A stretch of DNA of 64,000 bases, taken from Fervidibacter sp032160945 (GTDB lineage: Bacteria; Armatimonadota; Fervidibacteria; Fervidibacterales; Fervidibacteraceae). The DNA is taken from NCBI GenBank assembly GCA_032160945.1, contig JAVHTL010000002.1; one strand, written 5' to 3'. The position numbers and the translations under genes were made by a program. Position 1 is the first letter of the stretch. Each line of letters opens with the position of its first letter. Shown here in pieces: positions 44,839 to 52,966 of the stretch. The notes below the pieces were generated by a model, which saw only the letters and a program-made list of their open reading frames with translations, was not told where the DNA came from and ran no database searches.

Positions 44839-45078
44839 TCAGCGAGGCTGAATTGGATAAAGCCTTTTCAGTCTTTCTGCGTAAGCCTTCAATTGGGCAA
44901 ATCGTTGGTGGGGCGGAATTTTCAGGCTGAAGATGAAAACCCGAAAATTTTCGGGAAACCTCGGACATTCACGCCATTTGGGAACAAACATCTTCATCCC
45001 TCGCCAGCGGTGTTTCAAAACTTCCTCTCGCCATCGGCGCTTAGCGAAAGCGCTTAACCTTCTGCGTAATTTCGCCAC
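44839..45078 (-). CDS. Possible small basic protein
   Basis: A 79-codon reverse-strand ORF with a strongly basic N-terminus (L-R-R-R-L-S-A-F-A-K-R-R-W-R-E-E) and no recognised domain. GTG 45078 has AAAAGGA immediately before it, too close for a normal ribosome site; a better GGAGGTG is 13 nt away. A CATAAT -10-like box lies near 45123. It fills the pcrA-leuA gap but could be chance. Confidence 0.3.
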   Translation of the reverse strand: MAKLRRRLSAFAKRRWREEVLKHRWRGMKMFVPKWRECPRFPENFRVFIFSLKIPPHQRFAQLKAYAERLKRLYPIQPR

Positions 45079-45316
45079 TCCTTTTCATTCACCTCCAAAA
45101 CACAAAAAGTTTCCAGTCGCCATTATGGCACAACTTAACCGTTATCGCTTACGAGGGATTGAGCGTTAAGGGAGGATGAGTTCCAAATTTCAGCAAAAAA
45201 GCAAGTCCTCAGTCAAATCTAAGGGAGGGCACATCCCCCGATGCACCAAGATTTTGGCGACTTGGGAGAGTGCCCTCCTGCTTTTCAGTCACCTGTTCTT
45301 TGCTGATGCCTTTTTG
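45079..45316. other. Gap downstream of leuA with a foldable segment
   Basis: No gene is seen. GGAGGGCAC (45224-45232) pairs with GTGCCCTCC (45270-45278), enclosing a second stem CCAAG/CTTGG (45246-45250/45261-45265). The structure lies 39 bp after the leuA stop; on the reverse strand a TTTTTT run occurs about 25 nt beyond it. It may be the leuA terminator region or a small RNA. Confidence 0.4.
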
Positions 45317-46888
45317 TCAAACTTCGCCACCACGCTGAGGTGAAGGCAGTTTGCGGCGATGGTGATAGGCAAGGCGGTTTATGGCTTGCATGTAAGCCTT
45401 TGTAGCCGCTTCAATGGTGTCAGGTGAGATGCCGTGTCCTACGAAAATGTTTCCGTGTTCGTCCTCAACCCGAACGATGACATCAGCAACAGCATCTGTG
45501 CCTGGTCCGACGGAGCGAACTTGAAAGTCCACAAGCCTGTGCTTTTCCTTGACCAACTTAGCAATTGTGCGGTAAACGGCGTCAATGGGTCCAACTCCCG
45601 TTTCGGAAGCCAAAAGTTCGTTGCCGTCCAGTTTAATTCGCACCGTTGCTGTCGGCACCGTCCCTTTGCCCGAAACGACATGCATGTAGTCCAACCGATA
45701 AACAACTTCATCGGCGGGGACAGCGTGAACAGTGTCAGCAACGAGACTTTCAAGGTCAGCGTCAATGATGTGTTTCTTGCGGTCAGCAAGTTCTTTGAAC
45801 CGATTGAAAACCTCGTCAAGTTGCTCCTTTGTCAACTCGTAACCCAACTCCCTCAGTTTCGCTTCAAGGGCGTGGCGACCACTATGCTTGCCCAAAACGA
45901 TCCCGCTGCCGGGCAAGCCGACAAGTTTGGGGTCAATGATTTCGTAAGTCAATGGGTTGCTCAAGACCCCATGCTGGTGAATTCCAGATTCGTGTCGGAA
46001 AGCGTTAGCACCGACAATGGCTTTGTTTGGTTGGATGTGCATTCCTGTCAACTCGCTGACCAATCTGCTGGTTCGGATAATTTGGTCGTGTCGGATGTTA
46101 GTGAAACAGTCAAGCACCTGCTTGCGACAGTAAATTGCCATGACAATTTCCTCAAGGCTGGCATTGCCAGCACGCTCACCGATGCCGTTAATGGTGCATT
46201 CAACTTGGTTTGCACCTGCCATCACTCCTGCCAAAGAATTGGCGACTGCCAAACCCAAATCGTTATGGCAGTGGACGCTGACGAACTGCACTTTGTGAAT
46301 GTTAGGCACTCGCTCAAAAACAGTCCGAACCAACTGCCCGAACTCGTGAGGCAATGCGTAGCCTACCGTGTCGGGAATGTTGATGGTCGTTGCGCCAGCA
46401 TCAATGGCTGCTTCAAAAACTTGACAGAGAAACTCAGGGTCACTTCTGGTAGCATCCTCAGCGCTGAACTCCACATCGTCAGTGTAGTTGCGTGCCCATT
46501 TGACTGCCTTAATGGCAGCATCCAAAACTTGCTCTCGGGTCATGCGGAGTTTGTATTGCATGTGGATGTCGCTGGTGGCAATGAAAGTGTGGATTCTTCG
46601 CTTTTTTGCCGGCTTGAGAGAATCGCCAGCCACATCAATGTCTTTTTTGACGGCTCGTGACAATCCCGCAATGACTGGGCCTTCGGCAGTGCCAACTTGT
46701 TCGGCGATGAGTTTGACGGAAGCGGCTTCACCTGGTGAAGCGATAGGGAAGCCAGCCTCAATCACATCAACGCCCAACCTTGCAAGTTGCTTTGCTATCT
46801 CTAACTTTTCATGCTGCATCAAACTGACGCCCGGCGATTGTTCACCGTCGCGCAAAGTCGTATCAAAGATGTAAATTCGCCTTGACAT
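45317..46888 (-). CDS. leuA: 2-isopropylmalate synthase
   Basis: A 523-aa LeuA, the first committed step to leucine (2-ketoisovalerate + acetyl-CoA). Catalytic barrel: F-D-T-T-L-R-D-G-E-Q-S-P-G at the N-terminus, and the metal-binding H-C-H-N-D-L-G. The C-terminal third is the regulatory LeuA dimer domain that senses leucine. GGAGG (46899-46903) is 10 nt from ATG 46888 and only 3 nt from ATG 46894, so 46888 is preferred. It has a leader region of more than 200 nt with a Leu-rich ORF and a hairpin (listed separately). The neighbouring pcrA is not part of the pathway. Confidence 0.93.
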   Translation of the reverse strand: MSRRIYIFDTTLRDGEQSPGVSLMQHEKLEIAKQLARLGVDVIEAGFPIASPGEAASVKLIAEQVGTAEGPVIAGLSRAVKKDIDVAGDSLKPAKKRRIHTFIATSDIHMQYKLRMTREQVLDAAIKAVKWARNYTDDVEFSAEDATRSDPEFLCQVFEAAIDAGATTINIPDTVGYALPHEFGQLVRTVFERVPNIHKVQFVSVHCHNDLGLAVANSLAGVMAGANQVECTINGIGERAGNASLEEIVMAIYCRKQVLDCFTNIRHDQIIRTSRLVSELTGMHIQPNKAIVGANAFRHESGIHQHGVLSNPLTYEIIDPKLVGLPGSGIVLGKHSGRHALEAKLRELGYELTKEQLDEVFNRFKELADRKKHIIDADLESLVADTVHAVPADEVVYRLDYMHVVSGKGTVPTATVRIKLDGNELLASETGVGPIDAVYRTIAKLVKEKHRLVDFQVRSVGPGTDAVADVIVRVEDEHGNIFVGHGISPDTIEAATKAYMQAINRLAYHHRRKLPSPQRGGEV

Positions 46889-46963
46889 CTCCATCAGCCT
46901 CCTTTGGGAAATTTTGTTGTCAGCGGTATGGAAAATGAGCGTTAGTAGGTAAACACAACTTTT

Positions 46964-46992
46964 CGGTCGGGCACAGGCTCAGCGCCCGACCG
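46964..46992 (-). promoter_or_regulatory. Hairpin at the end of the leuA leader ORF
   Basis: CGGTCGGGC (46992-46984) pairs with GCCCGACCG (46972-46964) over 9 perfect GC-rich base pairs, loop 11 nt. The leader ORF stop codon lies in the loop. The bases after it (AAAAGTTGTGTTT) are only weakly U-rich, so it may be a pause or antiterminator arm. A similar sequence at 7831 leaves open that this is a dispersed palindromic repeat. Confidence 0.5.
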
Positions 46993-47089
46993 GTAGCAAT
47001 AGGGGTAGGCAGACAAAGGCTAACGGTGTGACGGCAGAAACCGCCACCAAAACGAAGCAATCAAATTGTCCCTCAATTTTTTGACCCAT
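46979..47089 (-). CDS. Putative leucine leader peptide upstream of leuA
   Basis: A 36-codon ORF with AAAGGAAAG before ATG 47089. The last third reads C-L-P-L-L-L-P-V-G-R then TGA, with leucine codons CTA, CTA, TTG, CTA in a run of five codons. CTA looks uncommon in the surrounding genes. The cluster ends at the start of the 46964-46992 hairpin, the arrangement expected of a ribosome-mediated attenuator. It is inside the transcript predicted from the promoter at 47135-47162. Confidence 0.5.
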   Translation of the reverse strand: MGQKIEGQFDCFVLVAVSAVTPLAFVCLPLLLPVGR

Positions 47090-47134
47090 CTTTCCTTTGC
47101 CTGCCTAAGTTGGGTTTGAAAATTTTCGCCAAAC

Positions 47135-47162
47135 ATTATAGCACAGAAACCGCAAATGTCCA
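47135..47162 (-). promoter_or_regulatory. Promoter of leuA
   Basis: On the reverse strand TGGACA (47162-47157), 16-bp spacer, TATAAT (47140-47135) with a TGC extension. Expected start near 47128, giving a leader of about 240 nt before leuA. Confidence 0.7.
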
Positions 47163-47248
47163 TACCCAACTATCGGCTAACATTTGCGTCAAAATCTAAA
47201 CGGGTTTCAATCCCCAAAAGCGAAAATTTCTGCGGAGGTGAAAAGCAC

Positions 47249-47821
47249 ATGCGTTGGTTGGCTGTCAGCAGCGCAGCGTTGTTGATGATTGCTTGGGTGG
47301 TCTTGGCTCAAGAGGAAAAGAAAGAACAACCGCCCGACACCGGCTTGAAGGTAGGGGATAGTGTCCCCGCTTACAACCCAATTCATGTCGCAGGCCCAGA
47401 CAAGGGCACCAATACTTGCCCCGTCTGAAAGTATGGGATGACTCCTCAAGTCCAGATTTGGATACATCTGGACTCTGAGGAAAACACTGCCAGTCTGGCA
47501 GTGAAACTTCAGGAACTCATCCAAAGTGTCCGCAAGGATGGCAAAAAGGCTTATGGCTTTATGATTTGGACTCAGGGCGATGGCATCAAGGATAAACTCA
47601 CAAAACTTGCCGAGGAAAAAAAGATTGAGGACATCGCTATATGCTACCTGCCAGATAAGCAAAAGGAATCCTACCTGAAACTTTACAAGGTTGAACTATC
47701 CGAAAAACTTCGCAACATCGTCTTCGTTTACCGAAACAAGCGCTTGGAAACCAAGTTCATCAACCTTGATGCTAAAGACTTCAAGAAAGTTGAGGATGCA
47801 TTCAAGGCAATAATTCAATGA
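47249..47821 (+). CDS. Candidate selenoprotein: exported thioredoxin-like protein with C-P-V-U motif
   Basis: Reading through TGA at 47426-47428 gives a single 190-aa protein. ATG 47249 follows CGGAGGTGA; residues 1-20 are a signal peptide (A-L-L-M-I-A-W-V-V-L-A). Then L-K-V-G-D-S-V-P-A-Y-N-P, G-P-D-K-G-T-N-T, and C57-P-V-U60-K-Y-G, where U60 is the TGA. The frame continues in thioredoxin-like sequence (V-Q-I-W-I-H, I-V-F-V-Y-R-N-K) to TGA 47819-47821. From memory, relatives have C-P-V-C-K-Y-G here, so Sec replaces the resolving or second Cys. A SECIS-like hairpin follows the codon. Read conventionally, the locus would be a useless 59-aa exported peptide plus an orphan ORF at 47438 without a ribosome site. 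The alternative is a Cys-to-stop mutation or a sequencing error. No sel genes lie in the window. Confidence 0.75.
47443..47481 (+). promoter_or_regulatory. Bacterial SECIS-like hairpin
   Basis: It starts 14 nt after the in-frame TGA. Outer stem TCCTCA/TGAGGA (6 bp), one bulged C at 47475, inner stem AGTCCAGAT/ATCTGGACT (9 bp), loop TTGGATAC. A further T-A pair would leave a GGAT apical loop. GG lies 31-32 nt after the TGA, in the range known for bacterial SECIS elements, which need a G in a small apical loop. The hairpin is fully inside the coding frame. Confidence 0.7.
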
Positions 47822-47846
47822 ACTTGGGATTTACGAAAGTGAGGCA

Positions 47847-47880
47847 AAAGAAGGGCATGCCTTTTGGTATGCCCTTCTTT
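47847..47880 (+). terminator. Rho-independent terminator after the selenoprotein gene
   Basis: Arms 47847-47861 and 47866-47880 pair over 15 bp (one G-T) around a TTTT loop, ending in TTCTTT and CTTTGTTTTG. It lies 25 bp after the stop at 47821, showing that transcription is meant to cover the frame past the internal TGA. Confidence 0.85.
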
Positions 47881-47922
47881 CTTTGTTTTGCCAGTGTTGC
47901 AAAATTGAGGTGGTGAAGGTTG

Positions 47923-48777
47923 ATGACGCAAGTGGAGTTGAAGTTCCGCAAGATGTTTGGCGACGATGTGCCTGTCGCTGATGAGTTCACTTTGCTGCCA
48001 CGCTACTACGACGAACTCATGCAAGGTGTGCCTTACAGCACTTGGGTTCACTACATCGTTGACTTGCTCAACAGGATTGATGACGCATTCAAGTTTCAAC
48101 GAGTTCTTGAACTTGCTTGTGGGACAGGAACGGTTGCCCTTGAGTTCGCTCAAAGAGGTCATCAAGTTGTCGGAGTTGACATCTCGCCTGGCATGATTCA
48201 AATCGCATGCAAGAAGGCAAGGAAACTTGGCTTGAGCAGCAGGGCTAAGTTCTACATCCAAGACATTGCCGAGTTGGATTTGCCAGAAGAAGAACCTTTT
48301 GACCTTGCAGTTTGCCTTTTTGACAGCCTCAACTACATCACTGACCCCAATCGGCTCGTCAAAGTTTTCGCTCGGACTTACAGCCACCTTCGTTTCGGTG
48401 GCTATTTCGTCTTTGACCTCAACAGCGAATATGCCCTTCGTGAGAATCTGTTTGACCAAGACAACCTTGATGCTGATGAAAGCAAGACCACGCTTTACTA
48501 CTACTGGCGCAGTCATTACTATGAAAACAAAAGACTTTGCCGAGTTGACATGTGGTTTGCTGTTAAGGACGAAAAAGGCAATTTTCTTCGCTTCAAGGAA
48601 ATCCATTGGCAGCGTGCCTACTCCATTGATGAGGTTCGCAGGATGGCTGAAACGGCGGGATGGGATTGGGTTAAAGTTTTGGACGCATACACTTATCGCC
48701 CGCCAGCCGCAACGAGTGAGCGTTGGTATTTCGTTTTGAGGAGGCCAAAAGTGATGGCAAGTCAAATTTCGCCATAA
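47923..48777 (+). CDS. Class I SAM-dependent methyltransferase
   Basis: A 284-aa methyltransferase. Motif I L-E-L-A-C-G-T-G-T-V near residue 65, V-G-V-D-I-S-P-G-M near residue 87, then F-D-L-A-V-C-L-F-D-S-L-N-Y and G-G-Y-F-V-F-D-L-N. This is the MTase-25/11 type with small-molecule or unknown substrates. ATG 47923 follows GAGGTG (47907-47912); TTG 47920 is one codon upstream. Confidence 0.85.
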   Translation: MTQVELKFRKMFGDDVPVADEFTLLPRYYDELMQGVPYSTWVHYIVDLLNRIDDAFKFQRVLELACGTGTVALEFAQRGHQVVGVDISPGMIQIACKKARKLGLSSRAKFYIQDIAELDLPEEEPFDLAVCLFDSLNYITDPNRLVKVFARTYSHLRFGGYFVFDLNSEYALRENLFDQDNLDADESKTTLYYYWRSHYYENKRLCRVDMWFAVKDEKGNFLRFKEIHWQRAYSIDEVRRMAETAGWDWVKVLDAYTYRPPAATSERWYFVLRRPKVMASQISP

Positions 48778-48828
48778 GTAATGTTCGCACCATTGCAATT
48801 TTCAGGTTGAGAGAGGGGAGTGAGTTAA

Positions 48829-49914
48829 GTGGGCAACTGTGGCGATGTGCCGAAGATAGCGGATATAACTTGGGAATTGCTGAAAGTGCCTTTGCACACA
48901 CCTTTCGCAATCTCATCTGAGACCACAACCATCACTGATAACCTTTGGGTGAGGTTGCTCTTAGATGACGGGACGGAAGGTTGGGGTGAAGCAGCACCTT
49001 CGCCAACGCTCATGGGCGAAACTGCAAGGACAGCCGAAGCGGCGCTGAATGAAGCAAAATCTCTGCTTTTAGGGAATCCCGCTCAGTGGCGCCTTTGTGT
49101 TCAAACACTTCACCAAAATCTTGGCGCTCAAAAATCTGCATGTGCTGCGATTGAAGTGGCTTTGCTTGATGCCTTAGCGAAAAGGAAAGGCATACCCCTT
49201 TGGCATTGGTTTGGAGGGGCAAGGGACGAACTTGAGACCGATGTGACCGTGCCGATTATGCCCGTTGACGAAGCGAAAAATTTCGCTGCCGAATTTGCAG
49301 CAAAAGGCTTTCGCAAGTTGAAACTGAAACTTTCAGGTGATTTGGAAACCGATGAGGCGAGAATTATCGCTGTCTATGAAGCAGCGCCCAATTCAAGTTT
49401 GCAACTTGATGCCAACCAAGCCTATTCTCCGACGAAAGCCTTTCAGCTGCTGAAGCGACTTGAGAAATTTGGGATCATTCCGACACTTTTTGAGCAACCC
49501 GTTCCAAAGATGGACTGGGACGGGATGAAGTGGCTGACACAGCGTTCGCCAGTGCCCATTTGCGCTGACGAAACCGTTATAACGGCAGGTGATGCTTTGA
49601 GGGTCGTTAAGGAAAATGCTGCACACGCCATCAACATCAAACTGATGAAGAGCGGAATTGCGGAGAGTTTGAAAATCGCCGCTATCGCTCAGACTGCTAA
49701 CTTGCGTTTGATGATTGGTGCAATGGTTGAAAGCGAATTGGGATTGACATCAGCGGCAAACTTGGCTGCTGGGATTGGAGGCTTTGATTTCGTTGACTTG
49801 GACACTCACCTGTTTCTGAAAAACTCGCCTTTTGAGGCTGGTTTTGACCAGCAAGGGGCAAAACTTTGCTTGAAAGCAAAGGCTGGTTTGGGAGTAAGTT
49901 TGAAGGCAGCCTAA
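48829..49914 (+). CDS. Dipeptide epimerase (enolase superfamily)
   Basis: A 361-aa muconate-lactonising-type enolase superfamily member. Catalytic K-x-K (K-L-K-L-K-L near residue 165), metal ligands D in L-D-A-N-Q, E in F-E-Q-P, D in A-D-E-T, and the second base K in I-K-L-M-K-S-G. These match L-Ala-D/L-Glu-type epimerases used in murein peptide recycling. GTG start behind GGGGAG. It follows the methyltransferase by 51 bp. Confidence 0.88.
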   Translation: MGNCGDVPKIADITWELLKVPLHTPFAISSETTTITDNLWVRLLLDDGTEGWGEAAPSPTLMGETARTAEAALNEAKSLLLGNPAQWRLCVQTLHQNLGAQKSACAAIEVALLDALAKRKGIPLWHWFGGARDELETDVTVPIMPVDEAKNFAAEFAAKGFRKLKLKLSGDLETDEARIIAVYEAAPNSSLQLDANQAYSPTKAFQLLKRLEKFGIIPTLFEQPVPKMDWDGMKWLTQRSPVPICADETVITAGDALRVVKENAAHAINIKLMKSGIAESLKIAAIAQTANLRLMIGAMVESELGLTSAANLAAGIGGFDFVDLDTHLFLKNSPFEAGFDQQGAKLCLKAKAGLGVSLKAA

Positions 49915-49942
49915 ATTTGAGTTCAATCAAAAGGAAGAACGG

Positions 49943-51736
49943 TCAAGTCAACCCGCTTCTGCGGATGAGCCACCATTCAATCGTCAATGCCAGAAGTAAA
50001 AGCAGGTAGGGCAAAGGCATTGCTGAAATTGGTTGGCTTGCCTGAATTTTGACCGTCCTTTTCCAAGACAATTCCTTAACCCACGCTTCCAAATCTTCAG
50101 GCTTCAAAACTTTTCCACCTGTTGCTTTTGCCCAATTTTCAACTGGCTTTGGGTCAGGTGGCAAACTTAACTCCGATGGTGGTGGTTTTGGTGTTTTCAA
50201 ATCCCTCTCAGTGTTTGACATCTTCACCTTTTCGCCTTTCATCGGGTCTGCCAAAAACCGAAGGAGCGTGAGCCAAAACTTTTGGTGAATTTCTGGTTGC
50301 TTACCTTTGCTGGCTGCTTCCATGACCCATCTCCAAGTCCCGTCAAATGCCACTATCGCAACCTTGCCTAAACCTTCTTGCCACCAAACCAAGACAGGTT
50401 TCCCAAAACTTAGCAAAACAGGATGAGCGGAACTCGGCAGTGAACCGATAGCCCAAGCGACATCAACTTTTGGTAAGTTGGACAATTGGTTTCCCACTGG
50501 TTCTTCCCTGACAGGCAGCAGCGAAGGAAGAGGTGGCAGTGGAACGAAAGCCAAAGAATACGGCATAAAGAACCGCCAACCGTTGGTGCGAATTGACAGT
50601 TCGTTAAGCGTCAACAAAAGCCCACCACCCGATTGAACGAATTGCCAAATCCCTCTTCCCTCCGCAACTCCGAACTCGTCAGCGGTGGGAGCAATAATGA
50701 CGGCGACATGGAACTTTTCTGGATTCGTCAAAGATGCTGGCATCAATTTCGGAGAACCTTGCTGGTAACGGGTTCTGTCAGGCAAACTTGCAACGGAAAC
50801 CATTTCAAAATTCGGTTCACTTTCAACTGCACGCTTGGCGAACTTGAACTCAAAATTCGGCTGCCCAGTGACCAACAAGACCCTGAGTTTCGTTGGTGCT
50901 TGCCAGACCAAAACCTCTGCATCGTTGTCTTCCGTCCAAATCTCGCCTTCAACAGGTAGCACTTCAAATCGGTAGCGATGCCAACCTGATTTCTCTGGGC
51001 TTAATGACACATCTGTTTGCGCCACCCCGTTGACGAACTTCAGCGGAGACTGAAACACCAACTTGTTGCCTCTCCAAACTCGCAAATGGGCAGATGTCCT
51101 TCCCCGCAATCGCTCGCCTCTAATCCGCACTGTAAAATTTGCTTTTTCGCCTGCGAACAAGAAGGATTGAGTGGGCGAGAGGCTTATGCTTAAGTTGGTT
51201 GGCAAATTGGTCGGTAGGATGATTGCACTCAAGCGTGTTCCTGTTCTCCGCAGCGTTTCAAGCAATCTCTCATGTCTGGGAGCAGTGTCTTGGGAGTCAG
51301 TGATGATGAGCAATTCTTCGGGACGGGCTTTCTCAACCACCTTCAAAATTGCTTCCGACAAAAGAGATGCACTCCCATCAGTTTGAGAAGATATTTCGTT
51401 CAAACTAACGGGTTTCAAATCCTCGCCAAATTCCCAAACCAAGACCGAGCCTGCTTGTTTTTGAAGGGCTTGCTTCAATCGTCTAACGACCTGATGACGC
51501 ACCGAAGTGTTAACGCTTTGGGATGAGTCAACCAAAACAGCGATTTGGTTTGGTTGCGTGACTTTTCGGCTGAATGAAATGGAAATTGGCGAAAAGAGCA
51601 ATGCTGCAATGGCGATAGCGAATAATCGCAGGGCAAAAATCGCAACTGCTTGAGTTGTGCCGAGATGATTGCGAAGAGGCTTGAAGCGAGCCAAGGAAAA
51701 AATTGCTGTCAATATCGCCAATGCCCAAAACAGCAT
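49943..51736 (-). CDS. Membrane-anchored vWA / aerotolerance-type protein
   Basis: A 597-aa protein. Two membrane helices at the N-terminus (residues 1-55), a vWA-like domain beginning V-L-V-D-S-S-Q-S-V near residue 67 (MIDAS D-x-S-x-S), a beta-sandwich region (about 180-270), a glutamine-amidotransferase-like domain (about 280-460) and a C-terminal membrane helix. Proteins of this build accompany MoxR and DUF58 in BatA-type loci. Here it is downstream of hom-thrC instead, 21 bp from thrC. Confidence 0.75.
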   Translation of the reverse strand: MLFWALAILTAIFSLARFKPLRNHLGTTQAVAIFALRLFAIAIAALLFSPISISFSRKVTQPNQIAVLVDSSQSVNTSVRHQVVRRLKQALQKQAGSVLVWEFGEDLKPVSLNEISSQTDGSASLLSEAILKVVEKARPEELLIITDSQDTAPRHERLLETLRRTGTRLSAIILPTNLPTNLSISLSPTQSFLFAGEKANFTVRIRGERLRGRTSAHLRVWRGNKLVFQSPLKFVNGVAQTDVSLSPEKSGWHRYRFEVLPVEGEIWTEDNDAEVLVWQAPTKLRVLLVTGQPNFEFKFAKRAVESEPNFEMVSVASLPDRTRYQQGSPKLMPASLTNPEKFHVAVIIAPTADEFGVAEGRGIWQFVQSGGGLLLTLNELSIRTNGWRFFMPYSLAFVPLPPLPSLLPVREEPVGNQLSNLPKVDVAWAIGSLPSSAHPVLLSFGKPVLVWWQEGLGKVAIVAFDGTWRWVMEAASKGKQPEIHQKFWLTLLRFLADPMKGEKVKMSNTERDLKTPKPPPSELSLPPDPKPVENWAKATGGKVLKPEDLEAWVKELSWKRTVKIQASQPISAMPLPYLLLLLALTIEWWLIRRSGLT

Positions 51737-51757
51737 CGTTACCTGTCACCTGCAATC

Positions 51758-52891
51758 TCACATCATTTGCTCAATTGCCTTTTTAACTGCTTCAACAGTT
51801 GGTGGCAAAGGTTCAGGTAGTTGAAAAGTTTGGAGGGCTGTTTGCGGGTCTTTAAGCCCGTGTCCTGTAAGGACGCAAACAGCGATGGGTTTGTCTCTGT
51901 CAAGGTTTCTCTTTTTGAGCAACTGTTCAAACTTGAGTTCAAGGAAACCTTCCTTTGCCAGTTTAATCAAACCAGCGACGCTGGCAGCCGATGCTGGTTC
52001 AACGAAAAGACCCTCCCTGCGAGCCAGCATCCTGTAAGCATCAACTATTGCGTCATCGGAAACGGCAATAATCGCTCCCCCAGATTCGTCTCTCGCTTTA
52101 ATTGCCCCTTGCCAACTTGCTGGATTTCCAATTCGGATTGCCGTTGCGATTGTTTCTGGGTTTAGAACAGGTTCGCCCTTCACCAATGGGGCAGCACCTT
52201 CCGCTTGAACGCCAATCATGATTGGCAATTGACTTATTCGCTTTGCCTCAAAATACTCTCGGTAGCCTTTCCAGTGGGATGTGATGTTACCAGCGTTCCC
52301 GACGGGAAGGATGTGAAAATCGGGAGCGTCACCCAAAGCATCGCAAACTTCAAAAACGCAGGTTTTTTGACCTTCAATGCGGTCAGGGTTGAGGGAGTTG
52401 AGCAAAGCCACTGGCATCTCCTTCGTCAACTTTCGGACGATCTTCAATGCATCGTCAAAACTCCCGTGAATAGCGCAGATGATTGCACCGTGAGCGAGGG
52501 CTTGGGAAAGTTTTCCTGCAGCGATTTTGCCTGCTGGCACGACGATGGCGCATTTCATCTCAGCAACGCCACAATAAGCAGCAGCACTTGCGGAGGTGTT
52601 ACCAGTGGAAGCGCAAATGCCTATCGCCAAACCATACTCAAGGGCTTTGCTGACAGCAACGGTCATCCCTCGGTCTTTGAAACTTCCCGTTGGGTTTGCG
52701 CCTTCAAACTTCAGGTAAACTTCTAACCTTTCGCCAAGCAAACCTTCTATCCATCGGGCGCGAATAAGTGGAGTGTTGCCTTCGTGGAGAGTGATTACGG
52801 GAGTTTTTTCAGTGACTGGCAAAAATTCTCGGTAATGGGCAATGACACCTTGCCAGCGATTCACCGAAATTTGCATGTCGCTCTCCATCAT
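51758..52891 (-). CDS. thrC: Threonine synthase
   Basis: A 377-aa PLP enzyme that makes threonine from O-phosphohomoserine. The PLP lysine is in T-G-S-F-K-D-R-G-M near residue 70; S-T-G-N-T-S-A-S and the phosphate-binding G-N-A-G-N-I follow. Length fits the short class. CGGAGG precedes ATG 52891 by 9 nt. hom is directly upstream (75 bp), so the two form a homoserine-to-threonine unit. Confidence 0.94.
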   Translation of the reverse strand: MMESDMQISVNRWQGVIAHYREFLPVTEKTPVITLHEGNTPLIRARWIEGLLGERLEVYLKFEGANPTGSFKDRGMTVAVSKALEYGLAIGICASTGNTSASAAAYCGVAEMKCAIVVPAGKIAAGKLSQALAHGAIICAIHGSFDDALKIVRKLTKEMPVALLNSLNPDRIEGQKTCVFEVCDALGDAPDFHILPVGNAGNITSHWKGYREYFEAKRISQLPIMIGVQAEGAAPLVKGEPVLNPETIATAIRIGNPASWQGAIKARDESGGAIIAVSDDAIVDAYRMLARREGLFVEPASAASVAGLIKLAKEGFLELKFEQLLKKRNLDRDKPIAVCVLTGHGLKDPQTALQTFQLPEPLPPTVEAVKKAIEQMM

Positions 52892-52966
52892 TTAATCAAA
52901 CCTCCGAGACGAATTGAGCGTTGAAAGTTTGCTTTGAGCGTTCAAAACCTTTAAACTTGAGACGGC

